Source: Thioalkalivibrio nitratireducens DSM 14787
GTDB lineage: Bacteria > Pseudomonadota > Gammaproteobacteria > Ectothiorhodospirales > Ectothiorhodospiraceae
NCBI RefSeq assembly: GCF_000321415.2
Contig: NC_019902.2
Coordinates: 3,472,001-3,536,000, forward strand
DNA: 64,000 nucleotides
Reading direction: 5' to 3'
Position numbers and translations under genes: made by a program. Positions 48,027 to 57,539 of the stretch are shown here, in pieces. Below the pieces are notes generated by a model. That model was not told the DNA's origin. It saw nothing but the letters and a program-made list of their open reading frames with translations, and ran no database searches. Position 1 is the stretch's first letter. Each line of letters starts with the position of its first letter.

Positions 48027-51000
48027 TCAATCGACTAGATCCTGTTCCGTTCTGACCCGGGCTCTGACTACTGGATTGGACCATGGACCGGTCACGTAAT
48101 ATTCCACTCGCGCCGCTTCCTCCACCTGATCCCCGATCCCCAGCGCACGTTCCACCAGCAACACCACCACACCGGCCACCGGCCCGCCCACCAGTGCGCC
48201 GACGATCGGGAGCGTCGAGCGCAGGCGCGGCACCACCACGATGGACTGATCGAAGTCCCGCGCGACCAGCCCGGTGCGACCGCTGACCCGGACCACCGCC
48301 GAGGGACTGCCGATCCGGAGTCCGGAGATCAGCAGATCGCCCCCGTCGATCGTGGCGTCACCGGCCAACTGGTCGAAGATCAGTCCCTGAGTATAAACGT
48401 CCCGGAAGTCGAGGCGCAGTCGGCGCGGGATCACGTCCAGGCTGACCAGCCCCAGCAGTCGGCCCGCACCCGGGTCGACATCCCGAAGCGCCCCATCCGC
48501 AAGGTCGAGCTCCACGCGCCCCTGCAGGGTGGCCGGATCCGGGGCGTGAAGCGGCCCGGGCCAGGCGAGCTGGAACCGCGCCACACCCGTACCCTGCTCC
48601 AGGGCCCGCGACACCCCGATGGCCGCGAGCCCGGCACCCCAGTCGTCGCCACGAGCCTCGATCGCCACCTCGGTGGCCGGCTCCCCGTCCGGCGACACGG
48701 TCCAGCGTCCGTCGCCGGACAACGCCACGCCGCCTTCCGGCGCACCGAGGTGCTGCAGCAGCACCTCCAGCCCTTCGGGCTCGGGCAACAGGCGCAGATC
48801 GAGATCGGCGAAGCGCAACTCCCCAAGGCGCAGGTCATCCGCGGTCAGATCCACTGCCGGCCATTGGCGGGGATCCGCCAACAGGCCTTCCGGGCGTGGC
48901 GGTCGTCTGTTCCCCGGCTCCGGAAGGCGGTCGAGCTGCAAACGCTCCAGTGCGATGCGCCAATGCCCGCGCCCCGCGATCCCGTCCTCGGCCGCGCCGG
49001 CCGGCTCGATCCATGCCTGACCGCGCAGCCAGTCGCCATCGAGGGCCAGCCATTGCCCACGTGCGACGGGTTCCAGCCGGAGCCGCAGGCCGGGCATGGT
49101 CAGGCTTCCCCAGCGCACGCTGTCGGTGACGTCGATCTCGGCCCGTCGCAGCCGCAGATCGTCGGTGGCATCCACCGGCGCGCTCCCCGCAGCCAGAGAC
49201 TCGAGCACCTGCAGCCAGGCGCCGACATCGACCGAAGCAAGTTGCGCATCCAGCTCGATCCCGGTTTCGGGTACGGGGCGACGCGCGGGAAGCGGCTGTC
49301 CGAGCTGAAGCGCGATGGCCCGGACGGTGCCCGGCCCCGCCCCGGGGGCCGGCAGAAGCCGCATGTCGGCGGCCAGCACGCCGTCGAAACGGATCTGCCC
49401 GAGGTCGCCGGCGGCCGGCCCGAGTGGCCAGACGATGCTCAGCGGGCGGCGCGTGCCGCGCGTCTTGGCGAGCGGAGGCGGCCAATCGATCTCGACCCCC
49501 TCGAGATCCGTCGTGAGTTCGAGCAGCGAATCGCCGGCATCGTCCAGGCGGATGTCCGCGCGCCAGTCGGCCGTGCCACGCACCTGGGCCAGCCACGCCT
49601 GCTCCCCCACCCAGGGCGCGAGGGGCTGGCGCCCGGAGGCCCGTACCTGCACCGCGCCGGCGCCGGCAGGGCGTTCGAGGTCGATCACGACGGGTTCACC
49701 GTGCACGACGGCACGAATGCCCTGTCCCCGGATGCCGGTCTCCGGCCCGAAGCGCACCTCGCCGCTCAGCTGTTGCAGGCGTAGCGGCACCTCGGGCACC
49801 TCAAGCAGTGCCCCTTCGATGCGCAGGCTGCCGGCAACCTCGGTCGCAGCGGGCCCGTCGCCATGGAGCGGTATGCGCAGTTCCAGATCCAGTTCGCTGT
49901 CTCCGCCCGGCCTCAGCTCGTCGCGGTACCGGCCGAAGCCGCCGTCGATGCCGGCCTGGCGCAGATAGTCCGGCAGGTCATCCACAGGCCCCGACGCCTG
50001 GCCCCGGATCTCCAGCGTCGGCTGGTCCTGCATATCAGCGATCGTCACCTCGGTATCGTCCACCGCCGTGTCCAGAATCCGGCCCGACACGTTCTCGGCA
50101 CGGAACGACGCGTTGTGGAAGACCAGCGTGCCGGTCAGGCCTTCGGCCGCCGGCCAGCCCGGCTGGTAGTCGAGCCGGCCGTCGTCGATGCCCGCCCGCA
50201 GGAGGAAGGTGCCCTCGCCGCCCCGGAACGGAAAATCCCGCGGGTTGCCGCGGTATACCATGCCCCCCCCGGTCAATGTGGCGTCGCGGATGCTGTCGGC
50301 GAGCCACTGGTAGGTCTGCGGCGGCAGGAGGTACTCGGGCAGATACGGGGCGACCCGGCTGCCGTCGGCACGCAGGAAGCGCAGCGCGAGATCGAGCTGC
50401 GGCTGCTCGCCGAACTCGATGCGGCCCTCGCCCTCCGCCGCCGCATCCGGGTTCTCCGCGAAGAAGTCGGAGATGGTGAGATGCCAGGCCGCTGGGTCGC
50501 GCCGCACGTCCAGCTGCGCCCGCAGCCGATCCAGCCTCAGCGGTGCGCCATACCAGCGGGGTAGCGCCAGCTCGAGCCCCGTGCTGTCCAGCGCCAGGGT
50601 TCCCCGCCCATCCGCCCAGTCGAGACTCGCGTCAAGCCCGGCGAATCCCGGAATGGCCTCGTGCGCGCTCAGTTTCAGCGCCACCGCGTCCGCCTCTACC
50701 TGGTCCAGACGCCAGCCCGCCTCGTCCCGGGTCAACAGAACCTGTAGCGAGTGCAGATCGCCGGACGGCTGCAGCGCCGCCAGCACATCGAACCCGGGCA
50801 CCGCCTCCGGATGCAGTCGATCCGCAATGCGCGCATACGGACCCAGCGCGATGCCGGCGGCCGAAAGCGCAATCCGGTCCGCGGCCCGCTCGGGACCGTC
50901 GCCGGTCAGACGGTACTCGAGCCGCGCATCGCCCGCGCCCGGGGTGCGGGCACTCCACCAGGCGACGGCCTTCCGATCCATCCTGCGCCACTGGAAGCGA

Positions 51001-51848
51001 TGACCGAAGGCATGGATACGCCGGCCATCGCCGTGCGCCAGCAACACCCGGGTGTCGTGTTCGCCCTGAAGCCGCCGCACCCTGCCGTCCTCGAGGCTGC
51101 CCCAGACCTTCACCGAACTGGCCCCGACAAGATCGGCGGGGGCTCCTGCCATCCGGCCCCAGTAGTCGAGTTGCAGATCCTCAGCCTCGAGATAGAATTC
51201 GACCGGCCTCGCCCCCGCGAGCGGGGCCTCGAGCCCGAGGTACACACGCCCGCCGGCCTCCGCGAGCAGTCGCCCGCGCCCCACGGCCCTGAGCCCGCTG
51301 CCGTCGGCTTGCAGATCCAGGGTGTCGACCTGTACCCCCGCATGCAACTGATGCCCGGCGTCGACCCACTGCAGACTTGCTTCGGCGATGCCCACGCGCC
51401 CGAGTTCACGGAAATGTCGCTGCCAGTCCAGGGCCAGCGGGCGCTGCCCCCCGAATTGCCAGCCGTGCGCGCTGAACATCCCGTCGGCATCGCGCTCCAC
51501 GCGCAGATCGACCCCGCTCAGCCGCACTTCGCCCGGTACCGGGCGGCGGGCGCGCAGGCTGCGCAGCGGTGCAAGCGTAATGCCCACTTCGCGCGCCTGC
51601 AGCGGGATCCCGTCCGGCACCTCGATCCGCACCTCGCGGGCGACCAATTCCGGCACCCAGCCGGACCAGCTCAGCTGCAGCGACTCCACGCGGACGTCAC
51701 GGTCGATCCAGGTCCCGGCGAGTCGTTCCACCCCGGTCGCCAACGCGTCCGAATGCGGCAGGACCAGCCGCAGGGTCAGCAACAGCAGCGACAACAGCGC
51801 CAGCACCAGCGCGATGGCCGGAACGACGGCGCGCAGCCCCCGCCGCAT
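48027..51848 (-). CDS. yhdP: YhdP-family AsmA-like inner-membrane protein
   Basis: The 1273-residue protein begins MRRGLRAVVPAIALVLALL, an N-terminal membrane anchor. A very long beta-rich periplasmic region follows, with the end segment SPSAVVRVSGRTGLVARDFDQSIVV typical of the family. YhdP-like proteins form hydrophobic bridges for phospholipid transport between the two membranes. The ATG at 51848 aligns with the E. coli start; a GTG at 51959 would add 37 residues before the membrane helix and is less likely. Confidence 0.93.
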   Translation of the reverse strand: MRRGLRAVVPAIALVLALLSLLLLTLRLVLPHSDALATGVERLAGTWIDRDVRVESLQLSWSGWVPELVAREVRIEVPDGIPLQAREVGITLAPLRSLRARRPVPGEVRLSGVDLRVERDADGMFSAHGWQFGGQRPLALDWQRHFRELGRVGIAEASLQWVDAGHQLHAGVQVDTLDLQADGSGLRAVGRGRLLAEAGGRVYLGLEAPLAGARPVEFYLEAEDLQLDYWGRMAGAPADLVGASSVKVWGSLEDGRVRRLQGEHDTRVLLAHGDGRRIHAFGHRFQWRRMDRKAVAWWSARTPGAGDARLEYRLTGDGPERAADRIALSAAGIALGPYARIADRLHPEAVPGFDVLAALQPSGDLHSLQVLLTRDEAGWRLDQVEADAVALKLSAHEAIPGFAGLDASLDWADGRGTLALDSTGLELALPRWYGAPLRLDRLRAQLDVRRDPAAWHLTISDFFAENPDAAAEGEGRIEFGEQPQLDLALRFLRADGSRVAPYLPEYLLPPQTYQWLADSIRDATLTGGGMVYRGNPRDFPFRGGEGTFLLRAGIDDGRLDYQPGWPAAEGLTGTLVFHNASFRAENVSGRILDTAVDDTEVTIADMQDQPTLEIRGQASGPVDDLPDYLRQAGIDGGFGRYRDELRPGGDSELDLELRIPLHGDGPAATEVAGSLRIEGALLEVPEVPLRLQQLSGEVRFGPETGIRGQGIRAVVHGEPVVIDLERPAGAGAVQVRASGRQPLAPWVGEQAWLAQVRGTADWRADIRLDDAGDSLLELTTDLEGVEIDWPPPLAKTRGTRRPLSIVWPLGPAAGDLGQIRFDGVLAADMRLLPAPGAGPGTVRAIALQLGQPLPARRPVPETGIELDAQLASVDVGAWLQVLESLAAGSAPVDATDDLRLRRAEIDVTDSVRWGSLTMPGLRLRLEPVARGQWLALDGDWLRGQAWIEPAGAAEDGIAGRGHWRIALERLQLDRLPEPGNRRPPRPEGLLADPRQWPAVDLTADDLRLGELRFADLDLRLLPEPEGLEVLLQHLGAPEGGVALSGDGRWTVSPDGEPATEVAIEARGDDWGAGLAAIGVSRALEQGTGVARFQLAWPGPLHAPDPATLQGRVELDLADGALRDVDPGAGRLLGLVSLDVIPRRLRLDFRDVYTQGLIFDQLAGDATIDGGDLLISGLRIGSPSAVVRVSGRTGLVARDFDQSIVVVPRLRSTLPIVGALVGGPVAGVVVLLVERALGIGDQVEEAARVEYYVTGPWSNPVVRARVRTEQDLVD

Positions 51849-51983
51849 CACCGGGAACCCCCGGGGAAACCCGCCGCGAACCGACACGGGCGGGACGGAA
51901 GCGCCGTCCGTGCATTCACCGAGCGTGGGGCTGGAATCGGCGCTACCGGAAACGGGCACATTCCGCTCAGACGGACACCCGGT

Positions 51984-53468
51984 TCAAACGAACACCACGT
52001 CGAACTGCTCCTGCTGGTACAGGGTCTCCACCTGGAACCGGATCGGCACGCCGACGAACTCCTGGAGTTCGGCCAGGCTGGACGATTCCTCGTCGAGCAG
52101 GAGATCGATCACGCTCTGCGACGCCAGCACCCGCAGTTCCTTTGCATCGTACTGGCGCGCCTCGCGCAGGATCTCGCGGAACAATTCGTAACACACGGTC
52201 TCCGCCGACTTCAGATAGCCGCGACCGCCGCAGGTCGGACAGGGCTCACAGAGCAGGTGCTCCAGACTGTCACGGGTGCGCTTGCGGGTCATCTCGACCA
52301 GACCCAGCGGGGACACGTCGCAGATCTGGCATTTCGCGTGGTCGCGCTCCAGTGCGCGTTCCAGTGCACGGATCACCTGGCGCTTGTGCTCCTCGTCCTG
52401 CATGTCGATGAAGTCGATGATGATGATGCCACCGAGGTTGCGCAGCCGCAGCTGGCGACCGATCGCCTGGGCCGCCTCCAGGTTGGTCTTGAAGATGGTC
52501 TCCTCGAGGTTGCGGTGGCCGACGAAACCGCCGGTGTTGATGTCGACGGTGGTCATGGCCTCGGTCTGGTCGAAGATCAGGTACCCGCCGGACTTGAGCT
52601 CCACCTTGCGCTCCAGCGCACGCTGGATCTCCTCCTCGACATTGAACAGCTCGAAAATCGGCCGTTCGCCCGGGTAATGCTCGATCCGGTCGGTCAGTTC
52701 GGGAATGTAGCGCTCCGCGAACTCGCGCACTTTCTGCCAGGTCTCGCGCGAGTCGATCCGGATGCGTTCGAGCTCGACGCCGACCATGTCGCGCAGGATG
52801 CGCAGCACCAGCGGCAGGTCGGCATGGATCTCCTGCCCGGCCTCGCAGTTGGCGGCGCTCTCCTGCAGGGTGTCCCAGAGCTTCTTCAGAAAGATCACAT
52901 CGTTTTGCAGCGCGCCCTCGTCCGCGAGTTCGGCCGCGGTGCGCACGATGAAACCGTGCTCGGGTGCATACTCCCCCCGCAGGCGCTCCATGGTTTCGCG
53001 TAGGCGGCTGCGGGTACCGTCGTCCTCGATCCGTGTACTGATGCCGATGTTGGCCTGGTTGGGCATCAGCACCAGGTGCCGCGACGGCACTGTGACATAG
53101 GTGGTCAGGCGTGCACCCTTGCTGCCGAGCGGATCCTTGATCACCTGCACCAGCAGTTCCTGCCCCTCGCGCAGCAGCTGGCTGATCGATTCATGGCGCC
53201 GGCAGGGGTCGCCGTTATTGCAGAGTTCCTCGCGCTCGACCGGCGCGACGTCGGAGGCGTGCAGGAAAGCCGTGCGGTCCAGCCCGACGTCGACGAACGC
53301 GGCATCCATACCCGGCAGCACCCGACACACGCGGCCCTTGTAGATGCTTCCCACCAGGCCCCGGCGACGGCTGCGTTCGAGATGCAGCTCGGTGACGATG
53401 CCGTTCTCGACCAGGGCCACCCGGCTCTCCTGCGGGGTGATGTTCATCAAGAGTTCGGTGCCGGTCAT
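51984..53468 (-). CDS. rng: Ribonuclease G
   Basis: The 494-residue endoribonuclease matures 16S rRNA 5' ends and cuts mRNA. It has an S1 domain (about 35-125), the catalytic aspartates in MTTVDINTGGFVGH and IIIIDFIDMQDEEHK, and a zinc-link motif CPTCGGRG. No RNase E-like C-terminal scaffold is present, so it is RNase G. It precedes yhdP by 135 bp. Confidence 0.96.
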   Translation of the reverse strand: MTGTELLMNITPQESRVALVENGIVTELHLERSRRRGLVGSIYKGRVCRVLPGMDAAFVDVGLDRTAFLHASDVAPVEREELCNNGDPCRRHESISQLLREGQELLVQVIKDPLGSKGARLTTYVTVPSRHLVLMPNQANIGISTRIEDDGTRSRLRETMERLRGEYAPEHGFIVRTAAELADEGALQNDVIFLKKLWDTLQESAANCEAGQEIHADLPLVLRILRDMVGVELERIRIDSRETWQKVREFAERYIPELTDRIEHYPGERPIFELFNVEEEIQRALERKVELKSGGYLIFDQTEAMTTVDINTGGFVGHRNLEETIFKTNLEAAQAIGRQLRLRNLGGIIIIDFIDMQDEEHKRQVIRALERALERDHAKCQICDVSPLGLVEMTRKRTRDSLEHLLCEPCPTCGGRGYLKSAETVCYELFREILREARQYDAKELRVLASQSVIDLLLDEESSSLAELQEFVGVPIRFQVETLYQQEQFDVVFV

Positions 53469-53551
53469 GCATTCTCTCTTCGTTGGTGCTGCGCGACCCG
53501 CTCCGGCGCATCGCCGCGGGCGTGTGGAAGAATCCCGCGGTGGCGGACTGA

Positions 53552-54703
53552 TCACGCCATCCTGTGACCGGGCGCGGACCCGGGCCGTTCCCCGGAATCG
53601 GGTACATCCGGCGGCTCCGGTTCACCCGAATCCCCGCTGTCGTCCTGCCTGGCCCCCTCGTGGCGCGGCCAGGACTTCAGCACCGCGTGCACCAGCGTGG
53701 CCAGCGGGATCGCGAAGAACACGCCCCACAGGCCCCAGATGCCGCCGAAGATGAACACCGCCGCTATGATCGCGACCGGGTGCAGGTTCACGACCTCGGA
53801 GAACAGCAGGGGTACCAGCACATTGCCATCCAGGAACTGGATCACCCCATAGGCGATCAGCACCCAGGCGAACTCGCTCGACAGGCCGAACTGGAAGTAG
53901 GCCACCAGTGCCACCGGGATGGTGACCACCGCGGCCCCGATATAGGGGATGATCACCGAAATCCCGACCATGAACGACAGCAGCACCGCGTACTGCAGCC
54001 CGAACCAGTGGAAGGTGATGAAGCTGACTGCCCAGACCAGCAGGATTTCGATGAACTTGCCGCGCACGTAGCTGGCGATCTTCACGTTCACCTCGTTCCA
54101 GACCTGGCCGGCCAGACGCCGGTCGCGCGGCATGAACCCCATGAACCAGTTCAGGATCGCGTCCCGGTCTTTCAGCATGAAGAAGACCATCAGCGGCACC
54201 ACGATCAGGTAGATCACCACCGTGACCAGGTGCTGCGCAGAGGCCAGCGAGAACTTGACCACCTGCTGCCCGAACTGGGTGGCCTCGGCCCGGATCGCGC
54301 CCATGATCTCGAAAACCTGCTCCTCGGAAACGATCTGCGGGTAGCGCTCGGGTAACTGCAGCAGCAACGCCTGTCCCTGGGAGATCATCACCGGCAGTTC
54401 GCGCACCAGCTGTGTGACCTGCTGCGACATCAGCGGCACCAGGCCGAACAGCGCCGCCGTGACCAGCGCGAAGAACGCGGCCATCACCAGGATCACCGAG
54501 AGCAGCCGCGGAACCCGGAGCCGCGTCAGCTTCGCGACCGCGCCCTCGAGCAGATACGCGATCACCAGGCTGGCCAGCAGTGGCGCCAGGATGCGGCCGG
54601 CGAAGATCACCAGCAGGAAGCCGGCCAGCAGCAGCAATGCGAGAATCACCACCTGCGGATCGGTGAAATGCCGCTCGTACCAGCGACGAAGCACCTCGAT
54701 CAT
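53552..54703 (-). CDS. AI-2E family transporter (PerM-like)
   Basis: The 383-residue membrane protein has eight predicted helices, an early pair at about 18-55, and a central amphipathic region with SQQVTQLVRELPVMISQ. It also has the conserved PLMVFFMLKDRD and VGISVIIPYIGA segments and an acidic C-terminal tail. The family is named for autoinducer-2 export, but many members are Na+/H+ antiporters or of unknown substrate. Its start overlaps the stop of the 123-residue gene (ATGA). Confidence 0.9.
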   Translation of the reverse strand: MIEVLRRWYERHFTDPQVVILALLLLAGFLLVIFAGRILAPLLASLVIAYLLEGAVAKLTRLRVPRLLSVILVMAAFFALVTAALFGLVPLMSQQVTQLVRELPVMISQGQALLLQLPERYPQIVSEEQVFEIMGAIRAEATQFGQQVVKFSLASAQHLVTVVIYLIVVPLMVFFMLKDRDAILNWFMGFMPRDRRLAGQVWNEVNVKIASYVRGKFIEILLVWAVSFITFHWFGLQYAVLLSFMVGISVIIPYIGAAVVTIPVALVAYFQFGLSSEFAWVLIAYGVIQFLDGNVLVPLLFSEVVNLHPVAIIAAVFIFGGIWGLWGVFFAIPLATLVHAVLKSWPRHEGARQDDSGDSGEPEPPDVPDSGERPGSAPGHRMA

Positions 54704-55071
54704 GAGGAGGATCGCACCCGCTCGTAGTGGGCTGCGAACACGACCTCGAGTTCATCGATGACATCGGCGGCCGGTTTGCCCTGCATCACGTGCTGGGCCA
54801 TCAGAGCGGAGGTATCGTTCAGCAGCGGCCCGCGGTCGAGCATGAAATAGGTCTCGGACAGCCGGCGCATCGCCTTGATCACCGATTCCTCCTCCGGCCG
54901 CGGAATCGCCTTGGGCTCGGGCAACGGAGCAGCCTCGGCCTCCGGAGCCCGGGCAAGCAGGAATTCCGCGAATTCCAGCAGGGTCTGCTGCTGCTCCTCG
55001 GGTAGCCTCCCGGCGATCTCGGACAGGCGTTCGCCGATACCGGCGGCCTTCTTCCCCCGCTTCATGTTCAT
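54700..55071 (-). CDS. Unrecognised 123-residue helical protein
   Basis: The protein begins MNMKRGKKAAGIGERLSEIA. It has a helical N-terminal part with QQQTLLEFAEFLLARAPE, a proline-rich hinge (PLPEPKAIPRPEEESV) and a second helical part (VIKAMRRLSETYFMLD; GKPAADVIDELEVVFAAHYERV). No membrane segment is seen. I cannot assign it to a named family, though the two-helix plus hinge layout suggests a small adaptor. It is 8 bp after the amidotransferase-like gene and overlaps the permease gene, so it is translated with both. Confidence 0.75.
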   Translation of the reverse strand: MNMKRGKKAAGIGERLSEIAGRLPEEQQQTLLEFAEFLLARAPEAEAAPLPEPKAIPRPEEESVIKAMRRLSETYFMLDRGPLLNDTSALMAQHVMQGKPAADVIDELEVVFAAHYERVRSSS

Positions 55072-55079
55072 CGGTGCGA

Positions 55080-55826
55080 TCACGCATCCGTCTCCAGTTT
55101 CAGGCTGAATACCGGCATCTTGCGACGCTCCTGCATCAGCTCGAGTTCGGTGACCAGCGCAACGACGACGCGGCTGGTCGCGTCCTGCATTCCGCGCCAT
55201 TCCAACCGCGCCTCGGTCAGCAGTTCGCCGATATTCGGCGGCGGATTGTGGCCAGCCTCCATGATGATATCTTCCAGCATGCCCGGTTTCATTTCCGGGC
55301 GAAACAGCAGGCCGTAGGTCAGCGCGTCCGGCCGGACCGCCAGCCAGCGGCCGGTGTCGTCGACCAGAATCGGTTCCAGCCCCTCCGGCAGATCCACCCG
55401 GCCGTGCACCAGCACCGGCACGTGCTTCCCATCCAGCGCCTCGGCCAGGGCGTCGCCGGCACCCGCGTCGGTCCTGCGCACGGTCACGAACTCGGCCCGG
55501 CACGGTGGCTCGGCGTGCGCGGTGCCACCCGCCTGCAATGCAACCAGCAGCCCGCCCATCCCCAGCCCGATCACCGGACGGCGCGAACGCCGGAAAACAT
55601 CGATCAGCGCCAGTTCGTCGGGGACCTGGGGATTGTGCTCCAGGTCCGTCACCGGCCAAGCACCGCCGAGCAGCCAGAGCCCGTCGAACTGCGCTGCAGA
55701 TCCCGGCAGGCCCTGCCCTACGAACGGCCGGTAATAGGAAAAGCCGATATCACGCTTCTCCAGATGCGATTCTATCAGGCCCAGAAATTCCGAATAGGTG
55801 TGCTGAACCACGCAATAGTTCTTCAT
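55080..55826 (-). CDS. Class-I glutamine amidotransferase-like protein lacking catalytic residues
   Basis: The 248-residue protein has the amidotransferase fold signature: an N-terminal FDGLWLLGG segment, the region where the nucleophile elbow should be (VIGLGMGGLLVA) and a C-terminal YGLLFRPEM. In active enzymes the elbow is GxCxG and the end is HPE. Here Cys is Met and His is Arg, so glutamine hydrolysis is not expected. It could bind a ligand or a partner. It overlaps the LysR gene by four bases (ATGA) and precedes the 123-residue gene by 8 bp. Confidence 0.82.
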   Translation of the reverse strand: MKNYCVVQHTYSEFLGLIESHLEKRDIGFSYYRPFVGQGLPGSAAQFDGLWLLGGAWPVTDLEHNPQVPDELALIDVFRRSRRPVIGLGMGGLLVALQAGGTAHAEPPCRAEFVTVRRTDAGAGDALAEALDGKHVPVLVHGRVDLPEGLEPILVDDTGRWLAVRPDALTYGLLFRPEMKPGMLEDIIMEAGHNPPPNIGELLTEARLEWRGMQDATSRVVVALVTELELMQERRKMPVFSLKLETDA

Positions 55827-56764
55827 AGACCCTCCTCCGGCGACGGGGCCGGGATGCGGTCGGGCTCGTCGCCGTGGGTGCAGTATTCGCGGATGAAGCG
55901 CAGCAACACTTCCAGCGTCGGCACCCGGAACTTCTGCCGTGCATGCACCAGCGAGATCGGGCGTTCGAGCGTGGGCTCCAGGGGAATCGCGACCAGCTGC
56001 CCGAGGACCACTTCCTTCGCAATCACCGACTCGGAGAGCATCGAGATCCCCATTCCGGCGGCCACCGCACCCTTGATCGCTTCCGGGCTGCCCAGTTCCA
56101 TGCACAGGTTCAGACGGGCGCGGCTGCAACCCTGCCGCGTGAGGTATTCCATGATCACCTCGCGGGTACCCGATCCCTCTTCCCGGCAGACGAACGGTTC
56201 GTCCACGAAATCCTCCAGCGTGACCTTGCGGCGCGCTGCCAGGCGGTGATCCGGCGGCACGATCAGGCGCAGCCGATCGATCAGGCAGGGCTGCACGATC
56301 AGGTTGCGGTTGCTGACCGGTGCCTCGACGACGCCGAGATCAATCTCGCTCTCCTCGACCATCGCGACCACCGCCTCGGTGTTGCCAACCCGAAGGCTGA
56401 TACCGACCTCGGGATGGCTGCGCAGGAAAGCCCCCAGCAGCGTCGGCAACAGGTACTCGGCGACCGTGGTGCTGGCACCCAGGACCAGCGCCCCGCCCAC
56501 CGCGCCCTTCAGCTCGCGCAACGCTGCGTCCATCTCTGCGTAGGTCTCGAAGATGCGTTCCGCATAGCGGAAGACCAGGCGGCCCGTGTCGGTGAGCGTG
56601 ACCCGGTTGTGGGTGCGGTCGAACAGGCGCGAATCGAGCTGCTCCTCGAGCTGCCGCACCTGGAAGGTCACCGCGGGCTGGGTCATGTGCAGCACCTCGG
56701 CCGCCCGCGTGAACGAGAGCAGCCGGGCCACGGTGAAAAAGACCTGCAAGCGCCGATCCGACAT
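55823..56764 (-). CDS. LysR-family transcriptional regulator
   Basis: The 313-residue protein has an N-terminal winged helix-turn-helix (residues about 3-62, SFTRAAEVLHMTQPAVTFQVRQLE) and an effector-binding domain (about 88-300). It resembles CysB/CbbR-type regulators in layout; the effector is unknown. It heads a run of overlapping genes and is divergent from the TM2 gene, 139 bp away. Regulation of its own operon or of the TM2 gene is plausible from position only. Confidence 0.92.
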   Translation of the reverse strand: MSDRRLQVFFTVARLLSFTRAAEVLHMTQPAVTFQVRQLEEQLDSRLFDRTHNRVTLTDTGRLVFRYAERIFETYAEMDAALRELKGAVGGALVLGASTTVAEYLLPTLLGAFLRSHPEVGISLRVGNTEAVVAMVEESEIDLGVVEAPVSNRNLIVQPCLIDRLRLIVPPDHRLAARRKVTLEDFVDEPFVCREEGSGTREVIMEYLTRQGCSRARLNLCMELGSPEAIKGAVAAGMGISMLSESVIAKEVVLGQLVAIPLEPTLERPISLVHARQKFRVPTLEVLLRFIREYCTHGDEPDRIPAPSPEEGL

Positions 56765-56903
56765 GGGCGTCGTTCCCCCGGATGTTCCCGCGCATGCTAG
56801 CAAGACCGGCAATGGCGCAATAGCAGACGGACATTCCCTGCGACAAACGCGGCCCGGGGTAGACTGGCCAGAATCGGACATATGGTGAAGCGGGCACGGG
56901 ATC

Positions 56904-57482
56904 ATGGGCAAGGCGTGGCGGGAACTGGACCTGAAGGGCGGCGGCCTTCAGGCGGTCAATGCGCTGCTCGCCGCAATGCTGCGCTCGCGCCGGAAGGCCT
57001 ACGCCGCCTGGCTGCTGTTCCCGCTGGGCTTGCACCGCTTCTATCTCGGGGTACCGCGTTCGGCACTGCTGTTTCCGCTGTTCACCGCACTTACGCTGCT
57101 GACCGCGCTGCTACTGCCGGGCCAGTGGTGGCTGCTGCCGCTGCTGGCCCTGCTCGGGTGGGCCGCCTACGACCTGTACTGGATCGAGCGCCGCGTGACC
57201 GCCTTTAACAAGGAGCTGCGCATGCGCCTGTTCCTGCGCAAGGGCCACGCGCCCCCGCGGAACTACCGGGGCCGGTACGCGGGCAGCGACGAAGCGAAGC
57301 GGTTGGAAGAAGATCTCGCCGAGTACCAGGCCCTGAAAGAACGCGAACGCGCGGGGCATGGGTCGGACACGGACGCAACCGACGCCGGATCCGCAGAAGC
57401 ACGCAGGCGTGCGCCGTCGTTCAGCGAGCAGGAGGCGATGCTGCGGGAACTGTCCCGCCGGCGTGGTCACAAGAGCCGCTGA
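56904..57482 (+). CDS. TM2-domain membrane protein
   Basis: The 192-residue protein has a TM2 domain: KAYAAWLLFPLGLHRFYLG followed by two membrane helices (about 52-90, with LLPLLALLGWAAYDLYWI). A long charged C-terminal tail follows (about 100-192), rich in E, R and K, with FSEQEAMLRELSRRRG. The function of TM2 proteins in bacteria is mostly unknown. Confidence 0.85.
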   Translation: MGKAWRELDLKGGGLQAVNALLAAMLRSRRKAYAAWLLFPLGLHRFYLGVPRSALLFPLFTALTLLTALLLPGQWWLLPLLALLGWAAYDLYWIERRVTAFNKELRMRLFLRKGHAPPRNYRGRYAGSDEAKRLEEDLAEYQALKERERAGHGSDTDATDAGSAEARRRAPSFSEQEAMLRELSRRRGHKSR

Positions 57483-57493
57483 ACACTGCGGGG

Positions 57494-57522
57494 GCCGCGC
57501 CTGTCGTACCCCAGGGCGCGGC
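57494..57522. terminator. Possible bidirectional terminator between convergent genes
   Basis: A perfect 8-bp inverted repeat (gccgcgcc / ggcgcggc) with a 13-base loop lies in the 57-bp gap between the TM2 gene and the convergent ORF6N-like gene. No T-run is present, so the assignment is weak. Confidence 0.4.
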
Positions 57523-57539
57523 GCGGGCCTTCCGGGCCG

